Assembly (NCBI RefSeq): GCF_025965415.1
Contig: NZ_JAOPWY010000085.1
Coordinates: 1 to 64,000 of the forward strand
DNA: 64,000 nucleotides
Source: Nocardioides sp.
GTDB lineage: Bacteria > Actinomycetota > Actinomycetes > Propionibacteriales > Nocardioidaceae
Reading direction: 5' to 3'
Shown here: piece by piece, positions 55,206 to 63,699 of the stretch
Numbering within the stretch: the stretch's first letter is position 1
How the letters are laid out: every line of letters begins with the position of its first letter
Translations under genes and position numbers: made by a program
The notes under the pieces: generated by a model
The model's input: the letters and a program-made list of their open reading frames with translations, nothing else
The model's database searches: none
What the model was told of the DNA's origin: nothing

Positions 55206-57740
55206 ATGCCCCTGCCCACCGATCGTGGACGGCTGCGCGTCTACCTCGGCGCGGCCCCCGGTGTGGGCAAGACCTACGCCATGCTCGACGAGGGCCATCG
55301 GCGGCTGGAGCGCGGCACCGACGTCGTCGTCGGCTACGTCGAGACCCACCGGCGGCCGAGGACCGAGGGAGTCGTCGCCGGGCTGGAGGTCGTGCCCCGG
55401 CGCAGCGTCGACTACCGCGGCACGACCCAGGAGGAGATGGACCTCGACGCGGTCCTGGAGCGGGCGCCGGACGTCGTCCTGGTCGACGAGCTCGCCCACA
55501 CCAACGTCCCGGGCAGCACCCACGAGAAGCGGTGGCAGGACGTCGAGGCGCTCCGTGACGCCGGCATCGAGGTCATCACCACGGTCAACATCCAGCACCT
55601 GGAGTCGCTGAACGACGTCACCGAGGCGATCACGGCGGTGCGGCAGCGCGAGACCGTGCCCGACCACGTGGTGCGCTCCGCCGACCAGATCGAGCTGGTC
55701 GACATGAGCCCCCAGTCCCTGCGCCGCCGGATGGCCCACGGCAACATCTACACCGCGGACAAGATCGACGCCGCCCTGTCGCGCTACTTCCGCGAGGGCA
55801 ACCTCACCGCGCTGCGCGAGCTGGCCCTGCTCTGGCTCGCCGACCGGGTCGACGAGGGCCTCGAGCGCTACCGCGACCAGCACCAGATCGACGCCACGTG
55901 GGCGACGCGCGAGCGCATCGTCGTACCCGTCAGCGGTGGTCCGGAGTCCTTCACCCTGATGCGCCGCGCGTCCCGCATCGCGACCCGCCGATCGGGGGGC
56001 GAGTGGCAGGCGTTGTACGTCACCCGGCGCGACGGCCTCACCGGCATCGCCCCCGACACCCTCACCCGGCTCGCCGCCAAGGCCGACGAGCTCGGCGGCA
56101 CCTTCCACACCGTCGTCGGCGACGACCCCGCCGACGCGATCCTGGCCTTCGCGCGCGCCGAGAACGCGACCCAGGTCGTCATCGGCGCCAGCCGGCGCGG
56201 CCGGGTGTCGACGCTCGTGCGGCCCGGGGTGGGCGAGCGTGTCGTCGCGGGCTCGGGCGACATCGACATCCACATCGTCACCCACGACTACGCACGCGGC
56301 CGCACGGCCGGGCGACGTCCGGAGGTGCACAACGTAGGACCGCGCCGCCGCCTCGCCGGCCTCGCCTTCGGGCTGCTGGTCCCCGCGACGCTGAGCCTGC
56401 TGCTCTACCTCACCCCGGACCTGCACGGCCTGCCCGTGGAGGCGATGTCGCTGATGGTCGTCGTGGTGGCCACGGCGCTGATCGGGGGGCTCGCCCCTGC
56501 GGTCGTCTCCGCCCTCGCGAGCGCCCTGCTGCTCAACTACCTCTTCACCCCGCCGCTCTACACGCTGACGATCGCCGAGCCGGAGAACGTCGTCACCATC
56601 GCGATCTTCGTGACGGTCGGCATCGCCGTGGCGTCGGTCGTCGACAACGCCGCCCGCCGCACGGCCCAGGCCGGTGCCGCGCGGGCCGAGGCCGACGCGC
56701 TGACGGTGCTGGCGCACAGCCTGCTCACGTCCAGCCAGGACCTCGAGGGTCTGCTCTCCTCGGCGTGCCGCCTGCTCAACGCCCACGGCGCGGCCGTGCT
56801 CCGGCGGGAGGAGACGGGGGCTGAGGTGGTGGTCGCGAGCTGCGGCACCGCACCGACCTCGGTGGAGCGGGCCGACATGTCCGCGGTGATCGACGACCGC
56901 AGCACGCTCGTGCTCGCCGGCGGCACGCTGCCGGCCAGCGAGCGCGGCCTGCTCAACGCCTACGCCGCCTACGCCAAGGTGATGGAGGAGCGCCGCCGGG
57001 CCACCCTCGCCGACGTGGAGCGCCTGCGCCTCGCCGAGCTGGACCGGACGCGAACGGCGCTGCTGGCGGCGGTCTCGCACGACCTGCGCAACCCGCTCGC
57101 CGCGGTCAAGGCGGCGGTGGCCAGCCTGCGCAGCACCGAGGTGACGTGGTCCGCGGACGACGAGGCCGAGCTGCTGGAGACGATCGAGGAGTCGACGGAC
57201 CGGCTCAGCTCCCTGGTGGCGAACCTGCTCGACATGAGCCGGATCAGCACCGGCTCGCTCAGCGTCCTCCTGAGCGAGGTGGACCTCGCCGACGCCACCC
57301 GCGCCAGCATCGCCCCCCTCGCGTGCGGGGAGCGCATCGAGGTCGACGTCCCGCCCGAGATCCAGGTCTGGGCCGACGCGGGGCTGCTCGACCGGGTGCT
57401 GGCCAACATCTGCGAGAACGCCCTGAAGTACACCCCCGAGTCCGCGCGGGTCCGGGTGGATGCGACGGTGGTGGCCGACCGCGTGGTCGTGCGGATCGCC
57501 GACACCGGGCCCGGGGTGCGCGACCACGACCAGGCCCGCCTCTTCGCCCCGTTCCAGCGGCTCGGCGACGTGCCCCAGAAGGACGGCGTCGGTCTCGGCC
57601 TCGCCGTGGCCCACGGGTTCACCGAGGCCATGGGGGGCACGATCACCTCGGAGGAGACGCCCGGGGGTGGGCTCACCTTCGTGCTGGAGCTCGCCACCCC
57701 ACCGGACCAGGTCCCCGTGGACCGGGAGGCGGCCCCGTGA
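55206..57740 (+). CDS. kdpD: Sensor histidine kinase KdpD
   Basis: 844 residues. Order of parts: N-terminal KdpD domain with Walker A GAAPGVGKTYAML and Walker B VDELAHTNVPGS; USP-like domain (about 245-365, IVVPVSGGPESFTLMRR); DUF4118 with four membrane helices (about 390-490); GAF-like segment; HisKA with phospho-acceptor His625 (AVSHDLRNPL); HATPase with ENALKYTP, DTGPGV and GVGLGLAVAHGF. It phosphorylates KdpE when K+ or turgor is low. ATG 55206 is four bases after kdpC; the TGA overlaps the kdpE GTG (GTGA). All domains are complete. Confidence 0.96.
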   Translation: MPLPTDRGRLRVYLGAAPGVGKTYAMLDEGHRRLERGTDVVVGYVETHRRPRTEGVVAGLEVVPRRSVDYRGTTQEEMDLDAVLERAPDVVLVDELAHTNVPGSTHEKRWQDVEALRDAGIEVITTVNIQHLESLNDVTEAITAVRQRETVPDHVVRSADQIELVDMSPQSLRRRMAHGNIYTADKIDAALSRYFREGNLTALRELALLWLADRVDEGLERYRDQHQIDATWATRERIVVPVSGGPESFTLMRRASRIATRRSGGEWQALYVTRRDGLTGIAPDTLTRLAAKADELGGTFHTVVGDDPADAILAFARAENATQVVIGASRRGRVSTLVRPGVGERVVAGSGDIDIHIVTHDYARGRTAGRRPEVHNVGPRRRLAGLAFGLLVPATLSLLLYLTPDLHGLPVEAMSLMVVVVATALIGGLAPAVVSALASALLLNYLFTPPLYTLTIAEPENVVTIAIFVTVGIAVASVVDNAARRTAQAGAARAEADALTVLAHSLLTSSQDLEGLLSSACRLLNAHGAAVLRREETGAEVVVASCGTAPTSVERADMSAVIDDRSTLVLAGGTLPASERGLLNAYAAYAKVMEERRRATLADVERLRLAELDRTRTALLAAVSHDLRNPLAAVKAAVASLRSTEVTWSADDEAELLETIEESTDRLSSLVANLLDMSRISTGSLSVLLSEVDLADATRASIAPLACGERIEVDVPPEIQVWADAGLLDRVLANICENALKYTPESARVRVDATVVADRVVVRIADTGPGVRDHDQARLFAPFQRLGDVPQKDGVGLGLAVAHGFTEAMGGTITSEETPGGGLTFVLELATPPDQVPVDREAAP

Positions 57741-58414
57741 CCTTCGTCCTGGTCGTCGACGACGACCCCGCCATGCGACGTACGTTGGCGATCAACCTGC
57801 GCGCCCGCGACTACGAGGTCGAGACCGCCGGCGACGGCCGCTCGGCCCTCCAGATCGTCGACGAGCGGATGCCCGACGTGATCCTGCTCGACCTCGGGCT
57901 CCCCGACCTCGACGGCGTCGCCGTGCTCACCCGGCTGCGGTCCTTCACCCAGGTGCCCGTCATCGTCGTGTCCGCGCGCACCGAGTCCGACGACAAGGTC
58001 GAGGCCCTGGACCTCGGCGCCGACGACTTCATCACCAAGCCGTTCTCGATCGAGGAGCTGATGGCGCGCGTGCGGGCCACCTCGCGCCGGGTCGGGCGCG
58101 AGGAGCCGGAGCTGGTCGTCGAGGTCGACGGGCTGCGGCTCGACGTCTCCGACTCGCGTGCCACGCGCGACGGCGTGGAGATCCACCTGACGCCGACGGA
58201 GTGGCGGATCGTCGAGGTCCTCGCCCGCCACCGCGGCCGGCTGGTCCGCCAGGGCGAGCTGCTCGGCGCCGTGTGGGGGCCGCAGTACGAGCGGCAGACC
58301 AACTACCTGCGCGTCCACATGGCCAGCATCCGGCGCAAGCTGGAGGTCGACGCGGCCCGGCCGGTCCTGTTCGTCACCGAGCCGGGGATGGGCTACCGCT
58401 TTGCCGCCGCGTGA
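57737..58414 (+). CDS. kdpE: Response regulator KdpE
   Basis: A 225-residue OmpR/PhoB-type response regulator. Receiver domain: acidic pocket Asp8-Asp10, phospho-acceptor Asp52 in VILLDLGLPD, and the Thr/Lys switch (VSAR, then ITKPFS). The C-terminal winged helix ends with VWGPQYERQTNYLRVHMAS and EPGMGYRF. When phosphorylated by KdpD it activates kdpFABC; the AAGA-type repeats at 50751 and 49843 are candidate targets. GTG 57737 overlaps the kdpD stop by four bases. The next gene is convergent after six bases. Confidence 0.96.
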   Translation: MTFVLVVDDDPAMRRTLAINLRARDYEVETAGDGRSALQIVDERMPDVILLDLGLPDLDGVAVLTRLRSFTQVPVIVVSARTESDDKVEALDLGADDFITKPFSIEELMARVRATSRRVGREEPELVVEVDGLRLDVSDSRATRDGVEIHLTPTEWRIVEVLARHRGRLVRQGELLGAVWGPQYERQTNYLRVHMASIRRKLEVDAARPVLFVTEPGMGYRFAAA

Positions 58415-58420
58415 GGCGCG

Positions 58421-59995
58421 TCAGCGCGGGACGCGCACCAGCAGCCGGCCGTGGACGCACTCCATCCACAGCTCGCGGCCCAGGCCGATCGAGTCGCCGT
58501 CGAGCTGGCGGGGGGTGTCGGTGGACGCCTTGATCCGCACCCGCACGCCCGTACGCCGGTCGATCAGCTCGTCGACGGTCTGGCTCTTGGCCAGCACCCG
58601 CACGGCCAGCGGGATCCAGGAGAGGAACTTCTTGGGGTGCAGGATCACCACGTCGAGCACGCCGTCGTCGATCGCCGCGTCGGGAAGGAGCGGCATGCCG
58701 GCCTGCAGGAAGCCCACGTTGCCCACGAGGACCGTGCGCGCCCGGTGGACGGTCGGCTCCTCGTCGTCGATCTGGATCTCGATCCTGATCGCGGGGAACA
58801 TCAGCGACTTCAGGCCGGAGATGACGTAGGCGACCCAGCCGATCTTCTTCTTGATGTCCTCGTTGACGCCCTCCATGATCGCGGCGTCGAAGCCCATGCC
58901 GGCCATCACCATGAAGTGGGTGTCCTCGATGCCGTCGCCGCCGACGTTGACGAGGTCGATCGCCCGGTCCTGGCCGTTGAGGGCGACGTCGATCGCGGAG
59001 CGGAGGTAGAGCGGGATGTCGAGGTTGCGGGCCAGCAGGTTGCCGGTGCCGGCCGGGATGATCCCAACCGGGATTCCGGTGCCCGCGAGCTCGGCGCACA
59101 CCTCGCGGACGGTGCCGTCGCCGCCGCAGACCATCACCAGGTCGGCGCCCGAGACCGCGGCCCGCTCGGCCATGCCGGTGCCGGGGTCCTCGATCGTCGT
59201 GTACTGCCAGGTCGGCTCGGACCAGCCGGACTCCCTCGCCATCTCGCCGACGGTCGCGCGGAACGCGCCGACGTCCTCGACCTTGATCGGGTTGAGGATC
59301 ACGGCGAGGCGGCGCTCGGAGGCGTAGACCTCCGGGAGCGGCTCGGACCTCGCCGCGGTGGAGCGCGGGAGGGGGTCGATGAACGCCAGCGCGAGGAAGA
59401 AGATGGCGACGGCGAGGAGCGACCCGGCGATGACGTCGGTGGGGTAGTGGCGACCGAGCAGCACCCGGTCGGCGCACACGACCAGCCAGAAGCCGAGCGC
59501 GAGGGTGATGCCGAGGCGGCGCAGGCTCGCGCGGCGTACGAAGAGCACGAGCAGCAGGACCAGGATCGCCGCGTAGGCGGCCGTCGACGAGGCGTGCCCG
59601 GACGGGAAGCTGTAGGAGCTGAGCAGCCCGAGCTTGTCCTGCCAGTCCGGACGGTCGCGGCCCAGCCAGACCTTGAGGCCGGAGGTCGCCAGGGACGTCG
59701 CGATCATCACGACTGCGGCCAGCAGCGCGGCCCAGCGCTGCCGACGTACGACGAGGAGGACCACGAGGACGATGGTCAGGATCGTCATCCCGAGCGTGCC
59801 GAAGGCCACCTCGATCAGCCGCAGCGCGTGCATCACCCACGCGGAGTCGTTGGCCCAGTCCTCGAGCTGTCGACCCTCGGTGTCGAACGCGTCGAGGGGC
59901 GCCCGGTCGCGGGTGACGAGGAAGGCCAGGACGCTGAAGAGCGCGCCGCTGAGGAGCACCCAGGCCAGGCTGCGGTTGCGGGAGGCGGGAGTCAC
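58421..59995 (-). CDS. PAP2 phosphatase fused to a diacylglycerol kinase-like domain
   Basis: 524 residues. N-terminal half: membrane-bound PAP2 lipid phosphatase with [20 protein letters not shown] and [16 protein letters not shown] (motifs C1-C3 with catalytic histidines). C-terminal half: soluble lipid kinase of the DAGK/YegS type with [23 protein letters not shown] and a C-terminal beta domain ([18 protein letters not shown]). Such fusions could interconvert phosphatidic acid and diacylglycerol, or act on an undecaprenyl-type lipid. GTG 59995; upstream is the short spacer to serS with a degenerate dispersed repeat. Only six bases separate it from convergent kdpE, with no terminator. Confidence 0.88.
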   Translation of the reverse strand: MTPASRNRSLAWVLLSGALFSVLAFLVTRDRAPLDAFDTEGRQLEDWANDSAWVMHALRLIEVAFGTLGMTILTIVLVVLLVVRRQRWAALLAAVVMIATSLATSGLKVWLGRDRPDWQDKLGLLSSYSFPSGHASSTAAYAAILVLLLVLFVRRASLRRLGITLALGFWLVVCADRVLLGRHYPTDVIAGSLLAVAIFFLALAFIDPLPRSTAARSEPLPEVYASERRLAVILNPIKVEDVGAFRATVGEMARESGWSEPTWQYTTIEDPGTGMAERAAVSGADLVMVCGGDGTVREVCAELAGTGIPVGIIPAGTGNLLARNLDIPLYLRSAIDVALNGQDRAIDLVNVGGDGIEDTHFMVMAGMGFDAAIMEGVNEDIKKKIGWVAYVISGLKSLMFPAIRIEIQIDDEEPTVHRARTVLVGNVGFLQAGMPLLPDAAIDDGVLDVVILHPKKFLSWIPLAVRVLAKSQTVDELIDRRTGVRVRIKASTDTPRQLDGDSIGLGRELWMECVHGRLLVRVPR

Positions 59996-60072
59996 CCGCG
60001 AAGTATGCCCAAACCGGTTCGGATTCCCGTGGTCGCGGCGGCTAGCCTTCCCCCATGACGCGACCCCACGAC

Positions 60073-60094
60073 GAGCCTCGCTGCGCTCCCCTCG
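60073..60094. repeat. Degenerate copy of the GC-rich dispersed repeat
   Basis: GAGCCTCGCTGCGCTCCC followed by CTCG, an inverted match to the core CTCGCTGCGCTC found at 15494, 21932 and 62201. It lies 17 bases before the serS start. Shorter and less complete than the other copies. Confidence 0.5.
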
Positions 60095-60110
60095 CCGCAG
60101 GGACCCCGGA

Positions 60111-61376
60111 GTGATCGACCCCCGGCTCCTCCGTGACGACCCCGACCGCGTGCGCGCCGCCCAGGCCAAGCGCGGCCTGTCCGCCGACGTGGTGGACCGG
60201 GCGCTGGAGGCCGACTCCGCTCGGCGCCAGGCGATCGCCGACTTCGAGACCAAGCGGGCCGAGCAGAAGGCCAGCGGTGCCCTCGTCGCGCGGGCGCAGG
60301 GCGAGGAGAAGCAGGCGCTGCTCGCCCAGGTCAAGGAGCTGGCCGCCGGCGTGAAGGCCGCCGAGGCCGCCCGCAACGAGGCCGAGGCCGCGTGGGACGA
60401 CGCCATCAAGGCCATCCCCAACCCGGCCGCCGACGAGGCCCCGGCCGGCGGTGAGGACGACTTCGTCGTGCTCGAGCACGTCGGCACCCCCCGCGAGTTC
60501 GACTTCGAGCCGCGCGACCACATCGAGCTCGGCAAGATGCTCGGCGCGATCGACCTCGAGCGCGGCGCCAAGGTCAGCGGCTCGCGGTTCTACTTCCTCA
60601 CCGGCATCGGCGCGCAGCTCGAGCTCGCGCTCGTCAACATGGCGATGGACCAGGCGCGCAACGCCGGCTTCACGCAGGTGATCGCGCCGTCGCTGGTCAA
60701 GCCCCGCGCGATGGAGGGCACCGGCTTCCTCGGCCAGGCCGCCGACGACGTCTACCGCATCGAGGGCGAGGACCTCTACCTCGTCGGCACCAGCGAGGTC
60801 GCCATGGCGGCCTTCCACAGCGACGAGATCCTCGACGGCGGCGCGCTGCCCTTGCGCTACGCCGCCTTCAGCCCGTGCTTCCGCAAGGAGGCCGGCTCGC
60901 ACGGCAAGGACACCAAGGGCATCATCCGGGTCCACTGGTTCGACAAGGTCGAGATGTTCGTCTACACGACCGTCGAGGAGTCGTACGCCGAGCACCAGAG
61001 GCTGCTGGAGTGGGAGAAGGAGTTCCTCGACAAGCTCGAGGTCGCCTACCGCGTGATCGACGTGGCGGCCGGCGACCTCGGCCTGAGCGCGCAGCGCAAG
61101 TTCGACTGCGAGGTGTGGATCCCGACGCAGGGCAAGTTCCGCGAGCTCACCTCGACGTCCAACTGCACCGACTTCCAGTCGCGCCGCCTCGACATCCGCA
61201 CCCGCGAGGACGGCCAGACCGTCCCGGTGGCCACCCTCAACGGCACGCTCACCGCGATCACCCGCACGATCGTCGCGATCCTCGAGACCCACCAGAACGA
61301 GGACGGCTCGGTCACCGTGCCGCAGGCGCTCCGCCCCTACCTCGGCGGCCTGGAAGTGCTGAAGACCGTTGTCTGA
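60111..61376 (+). CDS. serS: Seryl-tRNA synthetase
   Basis: A 421-residue class II aminoacyl-tRNA synthetase. The N-terminal coiled-coil arm (about 30-100, rich in AEQK and [19 protein letters not shown]) binds the long variable arm of tRNA-Ser. Motif 2 is [20 protein letters not shown] and motif 3 [16 protein letters not shown], with the serine-binding [14 protein letters not shown] between. It follows the Streptomyces-type subgroup (Trp instead of Gln after RVH). GTG 60111 matches the usual [11 protein letters not shown] start. Its stop overlaps the TTG start of the HAD phosphatase gene, implying coupled translation. Confidence 0.95.
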   Translation: MIDPRLLRDDPDRVRAAQAKRGLSADVVDRALEADSARRQAIADFETKRAEQKASGALVARAQGEEKQALLAQVKELAAGVKAAEAARNEAEAAWDDAIKAIPNPAADEAPAGGEDDFVVLEHVGTPREFDFEPRDHIELGKMLGAIDLERGAKVSGSRFYFLTGIGAQLELALVNMAMDQARNAGFTQVIAPSLVKPRAMEGTGFLGQAADDVYRIEGEDLYLVGTSEVAMAAFHSDEILDGGALPLRYAAFSPCFRKEAGSHGKDTKGIIRVHWFDKVEMFVYTTVEESYAEHQRLLEWEKEFLDKLEVAYRVIDVAAGDLGLSAQRKFDCEVWIPTQGKFRELTSTSNCTDFQSRRLDIRTREDGQTVPVATLNGTLTAITRTIVAILETHQNEDGSVTVPQALRPYLGGLEVLKTVV

Positions 61377-62205
61377 CTGGACGCCCCGGCTCGTCGCGCT
61401 CGACATCGACGGCACCCTGCTCAAGTGGGTCGAGGGCCAGACCGAGGACTACGAGACGATCACCGAGCCGGTGCTGGACGCGGTCCACCGTGCTCTCGAC
61501 GCCGGCGCCCACATCGTCCTCTCCAGCGGACGGTCGCCGCACGGCATGACCCGCATCGCCGACCTGCTGAAGATCCCGCGCGAGGAGGCCGACCGCCTGT
61601 GGGTGGTGGCGTCCAACGGTGCCGTGGTCTTCCGCTACCCGCCGATGGAGGTCGTCCACGAGGAGACCTTCGACGCAGCGCCGGCCGTCGCCGCCGTGCT
61701 GGAGCACCACCCCCGCGCGCTCGTCGCCGTCGAGGAGCGCGGTGTCGGCGGCTACCGCGTCAACCGGGTCTTCCCCGCGGGCGAGATCTCCGGTGAGCAG
61801 ATCATCACCGACGTCGCCGACATCGTGGGCGAGCCCGTGAGCCGCGTCATCATCCGCGACCCCGACGCCACCGCCGACGACTTCATCGAGCTCGCCGCCA
61901 GGCTGGGCCTGCACGGCACCGACTACGTCGTCGGCTGGACGGCGTGGATGGACCTGTCCCCGGTCGGCGTCTCGAAGGCCTCCGGGCTGCAGCACGTGTG
62001 CGACCGGCTCGGCCTCAGCGCCGCCGACGTGCTCGCGATCGGCGACGGTCGCAACGACATCGAGATGCTGCGCTGGGCCGGTCGCGGGGTCGCGATGGGT
62101 CAGGCCGTCGACGAGGTGAAGGCGGTCGCCGACGACGTGACCGCCTCCGTCCACGACGAGGGCGCGGCCGTCGAGATGTCGCGTTGGTTCCCCGTCGATG
62201 GGTGA
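61369..62205 (+). CDS. HAD-superfamily phosphatase (Cof type) 1
   Basis: A 278-residue Cof/IIB-cap HAD hydrolase; Mg-dependent phosphatase on small phosphometabolites. Motif [12 protein letters not shown] (nucleophile Asp), motif II LSSGRS, and motifs III-IV in SKASGLQHV and [12 protein letters not shown] are present. TTG 61369 is the start because it overlaps the serS stop by eight bases and gives the canonical [15 protein letters not shown] beginning. It is followed by a closely related second HAD gene. A serS-HAD arrangement is common in actinobacteria (recollection). Substrate unknown. Confidence 0.9.
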   Translation: MSDWTPRLVALDIDGTLLKWVEGQTEDYETITEPVLDAVHRALDAGAHIVLSSGRSPHGMTRIADLLKIPREEADRLWVVASNGAVVFRYPPMEVVHEETFDAAPAVAAVLEHHPRALVAVEERGVGGYRVNRVFPAGEISGEQIITDVADIVGEPVSRVIIRDPDATADDFIELAARLGLHGTDYVVGWTAWMDLSPVGVSKASGLQHVCDRLGLSAADVLAIGDGRNDIEMLRWAGRGVAMGQAVDEVKAVADDVTASVHDEGAAVEMSRWFPVDG

Positions 62206-63025
62206 GGTGCGAGCGCAGCGAGCCTCGGACCTCCCTCGTCTGGTCGCCACCGACCTCGACGGGACCCTGCTCCACTCCGACGGCACCGTCACCGCCCGCA
62301 CCCGCGCGGTCCTGGCCGAGCTCGATGCGCGCGGTGTGCCCGTCGTCTTCACCACGGGCCGTCCGATCCGCTGGATGGAGGAGCTCTGGGAGGACGTCGG
62401 CGGCCACGGGCTGGCGATCTGCAGCAACGGCGCCCTCGTGTACGACGTCGCGCGCCGGGAGGTGCGCGACTTCCGCGCGGTGCCGCGCGAGGTGGGCATC
62501 TCGATCGCCGAGCAGCTGCGCGAGTCCGTCCCGGGCACGACGTTCGCGATCGAGCACACCGCCGGGTGGGCGAGCGAGACCGACTTCCCCCGCCACCCCG
62601 ACGACCGGGCCGAGCGCCTGAGCGGCGACCTCGTCGACATCTTCCGCGACGACGTCGTGAAGGTCCTCGCCGTCCACCGCGAGCTGGAGCCCGAGGAGTT
62701 CTGGCGACAGGTCGAGGCGGTGGTCGGCGACCAGGTCGTGACCACCTGGTCGTCCTCCTTCGCACTGGTCGAGATCAGCGCCGCTGGGGTCACCAAGGCC
62801 ACCCGGCTGGCGTCCCTCGCCGAGGAGATGGGCGTCGTCGCGGCCGAGGTGCTGGCCTTCGGCGACATGCCCAACGACCTCCCGATGCTCGAGTGGGCCG
62901 GCACGTCCTACGCGATGGCCAACGCCCACCCGTCGGTGCAGGACCTGGCCGACCACCTCGCGCCGAGCAACGACGACGACGGGGTGGCCGTGGTGCTCAG
63001 CGACCTCTTCGGCCTCGCTCGCTAG
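62198..63025 (+). CDS. HAD-superfamily phosphatase (Cof type) 2
   Basis: A 275-residue paralogue of the preceding gene, 30-40% similar by eye. Motif I LVATDLDGTLL, motif II FTTGRP, motif III VTKATRLASLA and motif IV AFGDMPNDLPML are all present. ATG 62198 overlaps the stop of the first HAD gene. Residues 2-10 (GEVRAQRAS) are encoded by a copy of the GC-rich dispersed repeat, so the repeat has been absorbed into the coding sequence and the ancestral start was probably further in. Substrate unknown. Confidence 0.88.
   Translation: MGEVRAQRASDLPRLVATDLDGTLLHSDGTVTARTRAVLAELDARGVPVVFTTGRPIRWMEELWEDVGGHGLAICSNGALVYDVARREVRDFRAVPREVGISIAEQLRESVPGTTFAIEHTAGWASETDFPRHPDDRAERLSGDLVDIFRDDVVKVLAVHRELEPEEFWRQVEAVVGDQVVTTWSSSFALVEISAAGVTKATRLASLAEEMGVVAAEVLAFGDMPNDLPMLEWAGTSYAMANAHPSVQDLADHLAPSNDDDGVAVVLSDLFGLAR
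62201..62231 (+). repeat. GC-rich dispersed repeat, copy C, inside a coding start
   Basis: GGTGAGGTGCGAGCGCAGCG continuing AGCCTCGGACC; contains the core GAGCGCAGCGAG shared with the 15494 copy. It spans the overlap of the two HAD genes and encodes residues 2 to about 11 of the second. Confidence 0.65.
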
Positions 63026-63035
63026 GCTCATCGCC

Positions 63036-63608
63036 ATGTTCCGTGCCGTCCGCATCGCCGCCGCGATGCTGCTCGCGTGCCTGGGCCTGCTCCTCACGAC
63101 CACGGCCCCGGCCTCCGCCGCCTGCACCTGCAAGCAGGGCGAGCTCGGCCAGCAGGTCAAACGGGCCGACGTGGTCTTCATCGGCACGATCGACCAGGTC
63201 GAGACCCAGGGCGACGACCACACCTACGACATCACCGCCTCCCGCGCCTACCGGGGCAGCCCCGAGCGCTCGACGCAGGTCGTGTCCGTCGGCGGCCGCA
63301 ACGCCTGCGGCCTGGGTGCGCTCGAGGTCGGCGCGACCTACGTCTTCCTCGCCACCGGCAACGAGGCGCCGTACGCCGCCGACAGCTGCGGTGGCACGAG
63401 CGTCGCCAACCCGGCCAAGGTGGACAAGATCGAGAAGCTGCTCGGCGAGGGCACCTCGGTCGAGCCGCCTCCGCCGCCGACGGCGGTGCTGACCAAGGTC
63501 GAGGACTCCGCTCCGCCCCGCTTCGCCCGCGCGGCCGCACCCGGGGCCGCCGCGGTGCTGCTCGGCCTCCTGGGCCTCGTCGTCGTACGACGGCTCGCGC
63601 GCCGCTGA
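63036..63608 (+). CDS. Secreted, membrane-anchored protein with TIMP/netrin-like N terminus
   Basis: 190 residues. Signal peptide ends near APASA, and the mature protein begins with a cysteine pair AACTCKQGELGQQVKRADVV, closely resembling the N-terminal CxC and ADVVF strand of TIMP/NTR (OB-fold) domains, followed by VFIGTIDQVE and a beta-rich domain with two more cysteines. After a Pro-rich stretch (EPPPPPTA) comes a C-terminal transmembrane helix and RR tail (LLGLLGLVVVRRLARR), a membrane anchor. In TIMPs the free N-terminal Cys amine chelates a catalytic zinc; whether that applies here is not known. ATG 63036 with no distinct ribosome site. Function unknown. Confidence 0.8.
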   Translation: MFRAVRIAAAMLLACLGLLLTTTAPASAACTCKQGELGQQVKRADVVFIGTIDQVETQGDDHTYDITASRAYRGSPERSTQVVSVGGRNACGLGALEVGATYVFLATGNEAPYAADSCGGTSVANPAKVDKIEKLLGEGTSVEPPPPPTAVLTKVEDSAPPRFARAAAPGAAAVLLGLLGLVVVRRLARR

Positions 63609-63624
63609 ACCTCCGGCCTCCCCA

Positions 63625-63685
63625 ATAGTCCGCATCAGTTGGCTCCCCGTAGCCGTTCCGGGAGGAGTCAATTGATGCGGACTAT
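63625..63685. terminator. 22-bp-class hairpin between convergent genes
   Basis: ATAGTCCGCATCA (63625-63637) pairs perfectly with TGATGCGGACTAT (63673-63685); the stem continues inward through a G-T wobble, TTG/CAA, another wobble, and CTCC/GGAG, about 22 bp in total. It separates the NTR-like gene from the convergent bpa gene. Bidirectional terminator, no T-tract. Confidence 0.78.
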
Positions 63686-63699
63686 CGAGGGGGCGGGGG

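Noticed and set aside
55161-57614. Long minus-strand open frame opposite kdpD
   Set aside because: The translation is repetitive and Val/Arg/Gly/Asp-rich with no motifs, while the plus strand carries a complete KdpD.
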